From Actinomadura pelletieri DSM 43383 (GTDB taxonomy: Bacteria > Actinomycetota > Actinomycetes > Streptosporangiales > Streptosporangiaceae), in assembly GCF_003634705.1 (NCBI RefSeq), contig NZ_RBWU01000005.1, forward strand, positions 434,001-498,000: a DNA stretch of 64,000 bases, in the 5' to 3' direction. This document shows, in pieces, positions 1-9,056 of this stretch (position 1 is the first letter of the stretch; the number at the start of each line of letters is the position of its first letter). Under the pieces are notes generated by a model, which saw nothing but the letters and a program-made list of their open reading frames with translations, searched no databases and was not told the DNA's origin. Both the position numbers and the translations under genes were made by a program.

Positions 1-378
1 CACGGACGGGCCGGGGAACACGATCTCGGCGCCGTAGCCACGGGTCGCGGCGATCTTGGGGAGCGGGGCGCCGATCGGCATGAACACGGTGGCCTTGCAG
101 CCGAGCATGGACGCGGCGAGCGCGACGCCCTGCGCGTGGTTGCCCGCGCTGGCCGCGACGACACCGCGGGCGCGTTCGCGCTCACTGAGCCCGGCGATCC
201 GTACATACGCTCCGCGGATCTTGAAGGAGCCGGTGCGTTGCAGGTTCTCGCACTTCAGCAGGACGGGCCCGCCGAGCTGCTCCGACAGCACCCGGGACGG
301 GATCAGCGGGGTGGGGACGGCCACCGCGTCGAGCAGTTCCCGGGCGGCGCGCACATCGTCGACGGTGACCGTGCTCAT
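1..378 (-). CDS. ilvA: Threonine/serine dehydratase (PLP-dependent), N-terminal part, cut by window edge
   Basis: Only the first 126 codons are present; the gene runs off the left edge. The protein starts MSTVTVDDVRAARELLD and contains the fold-type II PLP motif GSFKIRGAY, whose lysine binds the cofactor, followed by the substrate-loop motif SAGNHAQGVA. These are diagnostic of threonine ammonia-lyase/serine dehydratase, which deaminates threonine to 2-oxobutyrate, the first step of isoleucine synthesis, or works catabolically. The ATG at 378 has a good ribosome-binding site (AGGAG) 6-7 bases upstream. Whether a C-terminal regulatory ACT domain follows cannot be seen, so biosynthetic and catabolic forms cannot be told apart. 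Confidence 0.88.
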   Translation of the reverse strand, partial: MSTVTVDDVRAARELLDAVAVPTPLIPSRVLSEQLGGPVLLKCENLQRTGSFKIRGAYVRIAGLSERERARGVVAASAGNHAQGVALAASMLGCKATVFMPIGAPLPKIAATRGYGAEIVFPGPSV

Positions 379-456
379 ACCTGTCTCCTGTGAGGGGTGG
401 GCCCCCGAGTCCCCCGGTTCGCTTCGCTCATGACCTGATCTTCGCACCGGCCATGG

Positions 457-1512
457 TCAACCCGCACTCCAGTAATGATCTTGCGCGAGGACCAGGGCGG
501 CGGCGCCGACGAGTCCGGCGGTCTGACCGAGTTCCGCCGGGACGATCTCGGCGCGGCGCGCGAACTCCAGCCCGGCGTGCTCCCCGAACGCCTCCCGCAA
601 CGGGTCGAAGAGCAGCGGGCCCGTCTGCGACAGGCCGCCGCCGACCGCCACGACGTCCAGGTCGCACAGGTGGGTCGCGGACGCGAGCGCGACGCCGAGG
701 GCGCGGCCCGCGCGCCGCATCGCCGCGACCGCCACCGGATGCGCCTGCCGCGCGTCGGCGGCCAGGTCGACCCCGGTGGCGTGCGGGTTCTCCCGGCGCC
801 AGCCCCGCTCCCGCGCCCAGGCGACGAGGGCGGGGCCGCGGGCGACCGCCTCCAGGCAGCCGCGGCCCCCGCACGCGCAGGGCGGTCCCTCCGGGTCGAC
901 GACGACATGGCCGATGTGCCCGGCGTTGCCGCTGGCGCCGTTGACGAGACGTCCGCCGAGGACGAGCCCGCCACCGACACCCGTGGACACCACCATGCCG
1001 AGGACGTTGTCGCGGTCCCGTCCCGCGCCGCGCCAGTGCTCGCCGATCGCGACGCAGATGGCGTCGTTGTGGATGCGGACGGGTAGGTCCGGGTACCGCG
1101 CGCGGAGCCTGTCCCGCAGCGGGAAGTCCCGCCAGGCGGGGATGTTGAGCGGCGACACGTTCGCGGCGGGCCAGGTCATCGGCCCGCCGCAGCCGACGCC
1201 GACGCCCGCGAGCGGCGGGTCGCCCGCGTCGGTGACGAGCTTGTCGAGCAGCGCGCGCAACGTCCGCCACAGCCGTTCGGCGTCGCGGCCGCCGCCGTCC
1301 GGGACGGCCGGGTTCGGTGTCGCGACCCGGTCATAGACGGCGATGCGCCCCTCGGAATCGACGAGCGCGGCGGCCAGCTTCGTCCCGCCGACGTCCACCG
1401 CCAGCACGAGCCCCTGCTGCCGTGCGGCGCCGCCCAACTCGGCCGTGCTCGACTCGGCCGTGCTCGACTCGGCCGTGCTCGACTCGGCCGTGCCCGACTC
1501 GACATCGCTCAA
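457..1512 (-). CDS. ROK-family sugar kinase (glucokinase-like)
   Basis: A 351-residue cytoplasmic kinase of the ROK family, which phosphorylates glucose or another hexose. Visible motifs are the phosphate-binding DVGGTK (residues 40-45), the catalytic-Asp region IHNDAICVAIGEHW (~150), GASGNAGHIGH, and the ROK zinc motif CACGGRGCLE (~213). No helix-turn-helix domain precedes the kinase, so it is an enzyme rather than a ROK repressor. The apparent start is TTG at 1512, overlapping the stop of the upstream FIST gene (TTGA), so the two are translationally coupled. The first ~25 residues are an S-S-T-A-E repeat from a 15-bp tandem array and are atypical for the family. The exact sugar is unknown. 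Confidence 0.85.
   Translation of the reverse strand: MSDVESGTAESSTAESSTAESSTAELGGAARQQGLVLAVDVGGTKLAAALVDSEGRIAVYDRVATPNPAVPDGGGRDAERLWRTLRALLDKLVTDAGDPPLAGVGVGCGGPMTWPAANVSPLNIPAWRDFPLRDRLRARYPDLPVRIHNDAICVAIGEHWRGAGRDRDNVLGMVVSTGVGGGLVLGGRLVNGASGNAGHIGHVVVDPEGPPCACGGRGCLEAVARGPALVAWARERGWRRENPHATGVDLAADARQAHPVAVAAMRRAGRALGVALASATHLCDLDVVAVGGGLSQTGPLLFDPLREAFGEHAGLEFARRAEIVPAELGQTAGLVGAAALVLAQDHYWSAG
1436..1495. repeat. 15-bp tandem repeat, about 4 copies, in the 5' end of the ROK kinase gene
   Basis: Four near-identical copies of gactcggccgtgctc (plus-strand view) lie in frame in the first codons of the ROK kinase gene and encode repeated S-S-T-A-E. The first copy begins aactc and the last ends gtgccc. 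Because the unit is a multiple of three, copy-number change would lengthen or shorten the N-terminus without a frameshift. Confidence 0.9.
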
Positions 1513-2672
1513 GCGGGTTCTCCGGCGCGGCCGAACGCGAGGATCGACGCGGTGAACCCGTGGACGTGGTTGCGTCCCGCCACGGGGCCGATCTCACCGG
1601 CGGCGAAGAAGCCGCCGATCCCGGCGGGCCCGAACGCGCGGTCGAGCACCTTCGCGTCATGGTCGGAGTCGGGGAACATGGCCTGGCCGCGCCCGTTGCA
1701 GGAGAACAGCAGCGCGCCCTCGACCGGGGCCATGTCGAACCGTTCGAGCAGCTCGGCCAGGTCCTTCTCGGCGGCCCCGGCGTCGCGGACCTGGAACCGG
1801 ACGGTGCGGCCGACGTCCACCACGTCGCCGATCGCGATGGCGCCGCTGTCGGTGTCGGCGCCGACGACGCCGCGGACGAGGAAGTCGCCGTGCTCGTGCT
1901 CGTCGGCGTACTCGTCCATGGCGACCCCGATCAGCAGGCCGCGGCCGGCGAGTTCCTGCTCGTCCTCCGGCAGTCCGAGGACGATCTGCTCCAGCTTCTC
2001 CAGCGCGGGCACCCCGGCCAGCTCGTACAGGATGTTCTCCGCCGCCCTGGTCACCACCATGTCGGGGCCGATCGGGCGGGCGCCCTGGCTGACCACGGTC
2101 GCGGCGGCGACGTTCCCGCCGATCACGACGCCGACGGCGCCGTCGGCGTACACCTCGCCGCCGACGAACAGCCGCGCATCGCCCCGCTCCCTGCCCTCGG
2201 CGAGCCCGCCGACCAGGGGCAGGCCGGGCAGCGCGTCGTCCGAGCGCTCCACGAACGCGTCCACGGGGAAGCTGTACGGGTCGGTCAGCAGCACACCGAC
2301 CACGTCGTCGTCCTGCCCCTCCGGCATGCCGACGACGACCAGGCGGTCGTCGGCCTTGAGCGTCTCCAGCCGGAACGGGTCGAGCCGCGCGCCGGGCAGC
2401 ACCGCCGCCCAGGCGCTGACCGCGCCCGTCTCCTCGACGCCGCGTCCCGCGCCGATCACGCCGGACGCGCTGCAGCCGAGCAGCACCGCGGGCCCGGCCG
2501 CCCGTACCGCCGCGGCGGCCGCCGCCTCGATCTCGCCGGGGTCCTCTGCCCTGATGAAGACGCAGACCAGGTCGGGCGCCGCGCTGAGCGGCGCGAGCGC
2601 CTGTTCCACCGCGGACGCGGCGGCCTTGGACAGGTCGGGTCCGAGGGCCAGGCCATCACCGAATCGCGCCAT
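1509..2672 (-). CDS. FIST N- and C-domain sensory protein
   Basis: A 387-residue protein with the two-part FIST architecture. The N-terminal half contains AVLLGCSASGVIGAG, the conserved GCS-x-G element of FIST_N. The C-terminal half has the FIST_C hallmarks LFSCNGRG and HGFTASILAF. FIST domains are thought to bind small ligands such as amino acids and usually feed into signalling; here no kinase or cyclase domain is fused. I chose ATG 2672 because GGGAGG precedes it at proper spacing; an in-frame extension up to 2753 has no comparable site. Its stop overlaps the start of the ROK kinase gene. The ligand and partner are unknown. Confidence 0.82.
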   Translation of the reverse strand: MARFGDGLALGPDLSKAAASAVEQALAPLSAAPDLVCVFIRAEDPGEIEAAAAAAVRAAGPAVLLGCSASGVIGAGRGVEETGAVSAWAAVLPGARLDPFRLETLKADDRLVVVGMPEGQDDDVVGVLLTDPYSFPVDAFVERSDDALPGLPLVGGLAEGRERGDARLFVGGEVYADGAVGVVIGGNVAAATVVSQGARPIGPDMVVTRAAENILYELAGVPALEKLEQIVLGLPEDEQELAGRGLLIGVAMDEYADEHEHGDFLVRGVVGADTDSGAIAIGDVVDVGRTVRFQVRDAGAAEKDLAELLERFDMAPVEGALLFSCNGRGQAMFPDSDHDAKVLDRAFGPAGIGGFFAAGEIGPVAGRNHVHGFTASILAFGRAGEPA

Positions 2673-2814
2673 CGGCGCCGCCTCCCTCACTCGATTTCGC
2701 CGGCATCGTTCACCCTTCCAGTCTCCCCCGCCGCGGCGTTTCCACCCAAACACCCGATCCGACCGGACACTCCCAGGTAAAGACCGGCAAAGCGGACGAA
2801 TCCCTTACCGGAGG

Positions 2815-2851
2815 GTGCGACGGCGCGTACCCGCGACGTAGTGTCGATCGC
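2815..2851 (+). promoter_or_regulatory. Candidate leaderless promoter of the AAA ATPase gene
   Basis: TAGTGT at 2839-2844 fits the actinobacterial -10 pattern TANNNT. It lies 7 bases before the GTG start at 2852, and no ribosome-binding site is visible in between. A weak -35-like tgcgac lies 18 bases further upstream (2815-2820). This arrangement predicts transcription starting at or next to the start codon. Inference from pattern only. Confidence 0.4.
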
Positions 2852-4288
2852 GTGCGTTCTTCCACACCCCGAGAATCCCCATCCAGCGCGGCAACTCTGG
2901 GCGAGTTGCGCACCACCGGCCACGTCCGGCTCTCGGTGAAGGCCGAGATCCGGCGGAACCTGCTCACCCGGCTGCGATCCGGCGAGCCGCGCTTCCCCGG
3001 CATCCTCGGGTTCGACGACACCGTCCTGCCCCATCTGGAACGCGCCCTGCTCGCCGGGCACGACCTGGTGCTGCTGGGCGAGCGCGGGCAGGGCAAGACG
3101 CGGCTGATCCGCACCCTGGCCGGGCTGCTGGACGAGTGGACCCCGGTCATCGCCGGCTGCGAGATCAACGACCACCCGTACGCGCCGGTGTGCGTGCGCT
3201 GCCGCCGGCTCGCCGCCGAGACGGGCGACGACCTGCCCGTCGAGTGGCGCCACCGCGACGACCGGTACGGGGAGAAGCTCGCCACGCCCGACACCAGCGT
3301 CGGCGACCTCATCGGCGATGTCGACCCGATCAAGGTGGCGGAGGGCCGGACGCTCGGCGACCCGGAGACCGTCCACTTCGGGCTCGTGCCGCGCACCAAC
3401 CGCGGCATCTTCTCCATCAACGAGCTGCCCGACCTGGCCGAGCGGATCCAGGTGGCGCTGTTGAACGTCCTGGAGGAACGCGACGTGCAGGTCCGCGGCT
3501 ACGCGCTGCGGCTGCCGCTGGACGTGCTGCTCGTCGCGTCCGCCAACCCTGAGGACTACACCAACCGCGGGCGCATCATCACCCCGCTGAAAGACCGTTT
3601 CGGCGCCGAGATCCGCACCCACTACCCCCTCGAACTGGACGCCGAACTCGCGCTGATCCGGCAGGAGTCCGACTTCGCCGACCTGGCGGGCCTGCCCGCC
3701 GAGGTGCCCGACCATCTCGTCGAGGTCATCGGCCGGTTCACCCGGCTCGTCCGCGAGTCCACGGCGGTGGACTCCCGCTCCGGCGTGTCGGCGCGGTTCG
3801 CGCTCGCGGGCGCGGAGACCGTCGCGGCGGGCGCGGTGCGGCGCGCGGCCCTGACCGGCGAGAACCAGCCCGTCGCCCGTGTCTGCGACCTGCTCGCCGT
3901 CGTCCCGTCCCTGATGGGCAAGGTGGAGTTCGAGGTCAGCGAGGAGGGCCGCGAGCAGGAGGTGCTGGAACACCTGCTGCGCCGGGCCGTCGCCGAGACC
4001 TACCGACGGACGCTCGGCGCCGCCGACCTGAACGGGCTGCTCGACAAGTTCGACGCCGGGGAGTCCGTCGAGTCGGGCGAGCTGGTCCCGGCGGCGGAGC
4101 TGCTGCGCCGCATCGGCCATGTCCCCGGCCTCGCCAAGATCATGGATCGGCTGGGCATGAGCGGGGAGTCCCCCGGGCAGGCCGCGGCCGCGCTGGAGTT
4201 CGCGCTGGAGGGCCTGTTCCTCACCCGGCGCCTGTCGAAGGACGTCACCGCGGGTCGAGGCGACGGGACCGCCGTCTACCGCACCTGA
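2852..4288 (+). CDS. MoxR/Mg-chelatase I-like AAA+ ATPase
   Basis: A 478-residue AAA+ ATPase related to magnesium-chelatase subunit I and MoxR proteins. Walker A is GERGQGKTRL (76-85); the Walker B region is GIFSINELPDLAERIQ; the downstream VASANPEDYTNRGRIITPL and KDRFGAEI match the sensor/arginine-finger region of the family. A CVRCRR element near residue 115 may bind metal, which is unusual. The C-terminal half is helical. It is followed after 53 bp by a VWA-domain gene, the standard MoxR-VWA pairing, in which ATPase and VWA protein act together as a chaperone or metal-inserting machine. Start is GTG without a ribosome-binding site (likely leaderless). The client is unknown. Confidence 0.85.
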   Translation: MRSSTPRESPSSAATLGELRTTGHVRLSVKAEIRRNLLTRLRSGEPRFPGILGFDDTVLPHLERALLAGHDLVLLGERGQGKTRLIRTLAGLLDEWTPVIAGCEINDHPYAPVCVRCRRLAAETGDDLPVEWRHRDDRYGEKLATPDTSVGDLIGDVDPIKVAEGRTLGDPETVHFGLVPRTNRGIFSINELPDLAERIQVALLNVLEERDVQVRGYALRLPLDVLLVASANPEDYTNRGRIITPLKDRFGAEIRTHYPLELDAELALIRQESDFADLAGLPAEVPDHLVEVIGRFTRLVRESTAVDSRSGVSARFALAGAETVAAGAVRRAALTGENQPVARVCDLLAVVPSLMGKVEFEVSEEGREQEVLEHLLRRAVAETYRRTLGAADLNGLLDKFDAGESVESGELVPAAELLRRIGHVPGLAKIMDRLGMSGESPGQAAAALEFALEGLFLTRRLSKDVTAGRGDGTAVYRT

Positions 4289-4341
4289 AGAGTCGCACCC
4301 GAGCCGCGCGTGCAGAGGGTCTCCACGCGGAAGGAGCTTCG

Positions 4342-6420
4342 ATGAGCCGCTACCGCTACGGAGCGTACGAGGACGGGCCCGACCCGCTCGCCCCGCCCTA
4401 CGACGTCCGCGACGCCCTCGACGCGATGGGCGACTCGGTGCTGGACGGCACGCGCCCTGACGACGCGCTGCGTGAACTGCTGCGCCGCGGTCTGCCCGGC
4501 GCGCGGGGCCGCCGCGGGCTCGACGACATGCTCCGCCAGGTGCGGGACCGGCGCCGGGCCCTGCGCGACCGGGGCCGCCTCGACGGCACGCTGGAGCAGG
4601 CCCGCGCCCTCCTCGACACCGCGATCGGGCAGGAACGCGCCGAGCTGTTCCCCGACCCGAGCGACGAGGCGCGGCTACGCGAGGCGGAGCTGGACACGCT
4701 GCCGTCCGACACGTCCCGGGCGATCCGGCGGCTGTCGGACTACGAGTGGCGTTCGGACGCCGCCCGGCAGACGTTCGAGCGGCTGAAGGACCTGCTGCGC
4801 CGCGAGGTCCTGGACGCGCAGTTCCAGGGCATGAAACAGGCCCTGGAGAACCAGGACCCGGCCGCCATGGAACGCGTCAAGGACATGATGGCCGCGCTGA
4901 ACGCGATGCTGGAACGCGACGCGCGCGGCGAGCACACCCAGGACGACTTCGACCGCTTCATGAGCGAGTACGGGGACATGTTCCCCGACAACCCACGAAA
5001 CCTCGACGAGCTCGTCGACGCCCTCGCCCGCCGCGCCGCCGCCATGGACCGGCTGCTGGCCTCGCTCAGCCCGGAGCAGCGCGCGGAGCTGGCCGGACTG
5101 ATGGACCAGGCGATGCAGGACGCCGGTCTCGCCATGGAGATGGCGCGTCTCGGCGACGCGCTGCGGGCCCGCCGTCCCGACCTCGGCTGGGGCCGTCCCG
5201 AGGAGATGACCGGCGACGACCCGCTCGGCATGGGCGACGCCACGACCGCGCTCGCGGAGCTGGCCGACCTCAGCGAGCTGGAGGCCGCCCTCGGGCAGGA
5301 CTACCCCGGCGCGCGGCTCGACGACATCGACGAGGACGCCGTCCGGCGCGCCCTCGGCCGGCAGGCCGTCGACGACCTCGCCGAGCTGCGTCGCATCGAG
5401 GCGGAGCTGGAACGGCAGGGCTTTCTGCGGCGTACGCGCGGAAAGCTGGAGCTGACACCGAAGGCGGTGCGCCGCCTCGGCGAGACGGCGCTGCGCCGCG
5501 TGTTCTCCCGGCTGACGTCCGGGCGGCAGGGCGACCACGAGCAGCGGGACGCGGGCCAGGCGGGCGAGCTGACCGGCGCCAGCCGCGAGTGGAGGTTCGG
5601 CGACGAGCAGCCGCTCGACGTGGTCCGGACGGTGAGCAACGCGATCCGCCGCAGCGCCATGGACGCCGGGGCCGGGGTGGTGACCCGCCCGTCCGCGAAC
5701 CTCCGGGAACCCGGCGTCCCGGAGCCCGGTCTGCACGAACCCGGGACCGTCGAGATCGCGAAGGTGACGGGCAACGGGTCGAGACGTCCGGGCGGGGTGC
5801 GGCTGAGCGTGGACGACTTCGAGGTCCAGGAGACCGAGCGGCGCACGGGCGCGGCCGTGTGCCTGTTGGTCGACCTGTCGTACTCGATGGTGCTGCGCGG
5901 CACCTGGGCCGTCGCCAAACAGACCACCCTCGCGCTGCACACCCTCGTGACCAGCAAGTTCCCGCAGGACGCCATCCAGATCATCGGGTTCTCCAACTAC
6001 GCGCGGGTTCTGCACCCGACGGAGATGGCGGGCCTGGACTGGGACATGGTGCAGGGCACCAACCTGCACCACGCGCTGATGATCGCGGGACGGCATCTGG
6101 ACCGGCATCCCGACTTCGAGCCGATCGTCCTCGTCGTCACCGACGGCGAGCCGACCGCGCATCTGCGCCCGGACGGCCGTTCGCTGTTCGACTACCCGCC
6201 GTCCACGGACACGCTCGTCCTGACCCTCGCCGAGGTCGACAAGATGACGCGGCGCGGCGCCTGTATGAACTTCTTCATGCTCGCCGAGGACCGGCGGCTC
6301 GTGTCGTTCGTGGAGGAGGTCGCGCGGCGCAACGGCGGCCGGGTGTTCGCCCCCGACGCCGACCGCCTCGGCGAGTACGTCGTCAGCGACTACCTCCGCA
6401 CACGCCGCAACCGCCGCTGA
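4342..6420 (+). CDS. VWA-domain protein, partner of the upstream AAA+ ATPase
   Basis: A 692-residue cytoplasmic protein. The first ~450 residues are charged and helical. The C-terminal third is a von Willebrand A domain whose MIDAS starts with DLSYSM (~510-515, D-x-S-x-S/M form) and continues with the T of the VQGTNLHHAL segment and VVTDGEPTA. No signal peptide or membrane segment is seen. The start ATG follows GGAAGGAG. With the upstream MoxR-like ATPase it forms the pair seen in chelatase-type and MoxR systems; the VWA protein usually recruits the substrate. No metal-cofactor pathway gene lies nearby to identify the client. Confidence 0.85.
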   Translation: MSRYRYGAYEDGPDPLAPPYDVRDALDAMGDSVLDGTRPDDALRELLRRGLPGARGRRGLDDMLRQVRDRRRALRDRGRLDGTLEQARALLDTAIGQERAELFPDPSDEARLREAELDTLPSDTSRAIRRLSDYEWRSDAARQTFERLKDLLRREVLDAQFQGMKQALENQDPAAMERVKDMMAALNAMLERDARGEHTQDDFDRFMSEYGDMFPDNPRNLDELVDALARRAAAMDRLLASLSPEQRAELAGLMDQAMQDAGLAMEMARLGDALRARRPDLGWGRPEEMTGDDPLGMGDATTALAELADLSELEAALGQDYPGARLDDIDEDAVRRALGRQAVDDLAELRRIEAELERQGFLRRTRGKLELTPKAVRRLGETALRRVFSRLTSGRQGDHEQRDAGQAGELTGASREWRFGDEQPLDVVRTVSNAIRRSAMDAGAGVVTRPSANLREPGVPEPGLHEPGTVEIAKVTGNGSRRPGGVRLSVDDFEVQETERRTGAAVCLLVDLSYSMVLRGTWAVAKQTTLALHTLVTSKFPQDAIQIIGFSNYARVLHPTEMAGLDWDMVQGTNLHHALMIAGRHLDRHPDFEPIVLVVTDGEPTAHLRPDGRSLFDYPPSTDTLVLTLAEVDKMTRRGACMNFFMLAEDRRLVSFVEEVARRNGGRVFAPDADRLGEYVVSDYLRTRRNRR

Positions 6421-6672
6421 GAAAGCCGACCGCCGTCTCCGGCGAGATCCTCGCGCTACGCGCGCCGCTCGACCGCGACCCACTGAACGACCACCGCCCG
6501 GCTCATCGCCACCGGCATGGGCGCCGCGACCGCCGACCGGGCTGAGCAACCGTGTCATCCCGCGCCTAGACCGCGGCGGGGGCGCCGCCGTCCGCGCCGA
6601 GCGGAGCCGACCGGGCCGGAGGCCGCCCGGTTCTGCTCGGAGGCGTCCCTGCCCGGCCGGCCCGTTCGCCCT

Positions 6673-6706
6673 TATTCGGCGGGCGCGTCTATTCGGCGGG
6701 CGCGTC
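6673..6706. repeat. 17-bp tandem duplication over the esterase stop codon
   Basis: The 17-mer tattcggcgggcgcgtc occurs twice head to tail (6673-6689 and 6690-6706). The gene-proximal copy supplies the last codons (D-A-P-A-E) and TAG of the esterase gene; the distal copy repeats the same stretch just beyond the stop, ending in TAA. Confidence 0.9.
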
Positions 6707-7825
6707 CAGGTGCTTCCTGAGCCAGCTCACGATCGTCGGGAAGGTCTGCTGGTCGTCCAGCATCTGCGTCGCGTGCAGGTCGCCCTCGACGGACTTCACG
6801 GTCGCCTGGACGCCCGCCTCGCGCAGCGCCCGCGCCAGCTCGGTGCTCTGCGCCACCGGGACGAAGTCGCCGGTACCGTGCATCAGCAGCATCGGCGCGT
6901 CGCCTGCGGACACGTGCGTGATGGTGCTGGCGTCGTCCAGTCGCGTCCAGCAGTCGTCGCGGTCACCGCTGTCGTCACCCTCGATGTCGGGCACGCAACC
7001 GATGAGGTCGGTCACGGCCTGCCGCAGCTTCACCTGCCGGGGGGACGCGCCTGGCTGCACACCGTCCCGGAAGGCCATCAGCGGGTTGTTCGGCGGCGAC
7101 AGCGCGATCACGGCGCGGACCTGTGCGGTGCCCGTTCCGAGCGTGCCGATCTGCGTCGCGAGGTGCCCGCCGGCCGACGAGCCGAGCACGGCGACACGTG
7201 ACGGGTCGGCGTTCCACAGCCGCGCGTGCGTCTTGACGAAGTCGAGCGCGGACAGCGAGTCCTCCCGCTGCGCCGGCCACTGCGCCTTCGGCGCGAGCCG
7301 GTAGTTCGCCGACAGGACGACGAAGCCCTGTTCGGTCAGCTGTCGCGCGAAGTACTTCCAGCCGCCGCCCTTGTCTCCGGACTGCCAGTAGCCGCCGTGC
7401 AGGATCAGCACCGCCGGGCGCGGCTTCGCCCGGGGGCCCTCGTCGCGCCAGTACGCGTCGAGGCGCTGCGCGGGCGACTTGCCGTAGGAGTAGGTGCGGA
7501 ACTTCGGCAGCTCGGGCGTGATCATGACCGCCCGCGCGGTGACGGTGCCGTCGGGCTCCCCGTCGGGCGCGGGCTCCGCGCCGGGCGTCCCACCCGGCGT
7601 CCCACCGGGTGTCCCGCCCTGGGGACCGCTCTCGGGACCGCTCGGTGGCGGCGTCGTGGACGACGTCGACGGCGACTCCGTGCCCGATCCGCCGAGATCT
7701 CCCGGCGGCGTCGACGGTACGGGCGGGGTCGGCGCCGGCGTGGTGGCATGGGCCCCCACGGGAACGGCCACGGCGGAGACACATGCCGCGGCGAACACCG
7801 CCCCACAGACCAATGTTTTGCGCAC
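6689..7825 (-). CDS. Secreted alpha/beta-hydrolase (esterase/lipase-like)
   Basis: A 378-residue predicted secreted esterase. The N-terminus is a signal peptide (MRKTLVCGAVFAAACVSAVA, cut near A-H-A-T). A low-complexity Pro/Gly/Ser linker of ~70 residues follows, with GGTPGGTPGGTPG repeats. The catalytic domain has the oxyanion motif LHGGYWQSGDKGGGW, the nucleophile elbow GSSAGG, and late Asp and His in MHGTGDFVPV and EGDLHATQ. This matches the BD-FAE/hormone-sensitive-lipase-like group acting on short-chain or carbohydrate esters. The start is GTG at 7825, and no clear ribosome-binding site was identified. It is monocistronic, convergent with the VWA gene. The substrate cannot be predicted. 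Confidence 0.82.
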   Translation of the reverse strand: MRKTLVCGAVFAAACVSAVAVPVGAHATTPAPTPPVPSTPPGDLGGSGTESPSTSSTTPPPSGPESGPQGGTPGGTPGGTPGAEPAPDGEPDGTVTARAVMITPELPKFRTYSYGKSPAQRLDAYWRDEGPRAKPRPAVLILHGGYWQSGDKGGGWKYFARQLTEQGFVVLSANYRLAPKAQWPAQREDSLSALDFVKTHARLWNADPSRVAVLGSSAGGHLATQIGTLGTGTAQVRAVIALSPPNNPLMAFRDGVQPGASPRQVKLRQAVTDLIGCVPDIEGDDSGDRDDCWTRLDDASTITHVSAGDAPMLLMHGTGDFVPVAQSTELARALREAGVQATVKSVEGDLHATQMLDDQQTFPTIVSWLRKHLDAPAE

Positions 7826-7907
7826 CCGTGGACCTTTCCGTACGAACCTGGCGCGCCGAGTATAGAACCTTGATCAAGTGTAAGGGGCGGGTACCGGGCG
7901 AAAAGCG

Positions 7908-9056
7908 TCAGGCCAGGGCCCTGTCCAGATCGCGGAGAAGGTCGTCGGCGTCCTCGATGCCGACCGACAGTCGGACCAGGTCGGCGGGGACTTCCAGCGG
8001 CGATCCGGCCGCCGACGCGTGCGTCATCCGCGCCGGATGCTCGATCAGCGACTCGACGCCGCCGAGGGACTCGCCGAGCGTGAACAGCTTCGTCCGCTCG
8101 CACACGCGGACGGCGGCCTCCTCCGTTTCCATCCGGAACGAGACCATGCCGCCGAACGCCCTCATCTGCTTGGCCGCGATGTCATGCCCGGGGTGGCCCG
8201 GCAGGCCCGGATACAGCACCTGCCGGACGGACGGGTGCCGGACGAGCATCTCCACGATCTTCTCGGCGTTCGCGCAGTGCCGGTCCATCCGCACGCCCAG
8301 CGTCTTGATCCCGCGGAGGGTGAGCCAGGCGTCGAACGGTCCGGCGACGGCGCCCATCGCGTTCTGGTGGAACGCGAGCCGCTCCCCCAGGGCCGGGTCC
8401 GACACGACCAGCGCGCCGCCGACGACGTCGGAATGCCCGCCGATGTACTTGGTGGTCGAGTGGACGACCACGTCCGCGCCGAGTTCCAGCGGCCGTTGCA
8501 GATACGGCGAGGCGAACGTGTTGTCGACGACCAGCAGCGCCCCCGCGTCGTGCGCGGCCGACGCGAGCGCCGCGATGTCGGCGATGCCGAGCAGCGGGTT
8601 CGTCGGCGTCTCCACCCACACGACTTTCGTTTCGTCCCGCACCGCGGCCCGGACGGCGCCGACGTCCCCCAGCGGCACCGCGTCGAACGCGACGCCCCAC
8701 GGCTCGGCGACCTTCGCGAACAGCCGGTAGGTGCCGCCGTAGGCGTCGTTGGGGATGACGACGTGATCACCGGGCCGGCAGACCGCGCGCAGCAGCGCGT
8801 CCTCGGCGGCGAGCCCCGACGCGAACGCCAGCCCGCGCGTGCCGCCCTCGGTTTCGGCCAGGCAGGTTTCGAGCGCGGTTCGTGTCGGGTTGGCCGACCG
8901 AGAGTACTCGTAGCCGCCGCGCAGCCCGCCGACGCCGTCCTGCTTGTAGGTCGAGACCTGGTAGATCGGCGGAACGACCGCCCCCGTGCTCGGGTCCGGC
9001 TCCTGGCCCGCGTGGACGGCCAGTGTGTCGAAGCCCTGCTGAACGTCGTTGTCCAT
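7908..9056 (-). CDS. metB: Cystathionine gamma-synthase/lyase
   Basis: A 382-residue Cys/Met-metabolism PLP enzyme. It shows VDNTFASPYLQRPLELGADVV followed by the cofactor-lysine motif STTKYIGGHSDVVGG and the C-terminal SLGGVESLIEHPARMTHA, all characteristic of MetB-type enzymes. It would join an O-acylated homoserine to cysteine to form cystathionine, or run as a gamma-lyase; sequence alone does not separate the two in actinobacteria. Cystathionine beta-synthase lies 3.2 kb away on the same strand, supporting a role in transsulfuration. The ATG start lies in a 172-bp region shared with the divergent MMPL transporter gene. Confidence 0.88.
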   Translation of the reverse strand: MDNDVQQGFDTLAVHAGQEPDPSTGAVVPPIYQVSTYKQDGVGGLRGGYEYSRSANPTRTALETCLAETEGGTRGLAFASGLAAEDALLRAVCRPGDHVVIPNDAYGGTYRLFAKVAEPWGVAFDAVPLGDVGAVRAAVRDETKVVWVETPTNPLLGIADIAALASAAHDAGALLVVDNTFASPYLQRPLELGADVVVHSTTKYIGGHSDVVGGALVVSDPALGERLAFHQNAMGAVAGPFDAWLTLRGIKTLGVRMDRHCANAEKIVEMLVRHPSVRQVLYPGLPGHPGHDIAAKQMRAFGGMVSFRMETEEAAVRVCERTKLFTLGESLGGVESLIEHPARMTHASAAGSPLEVPADLVRLSVGIEDADDLLRDLDRALA

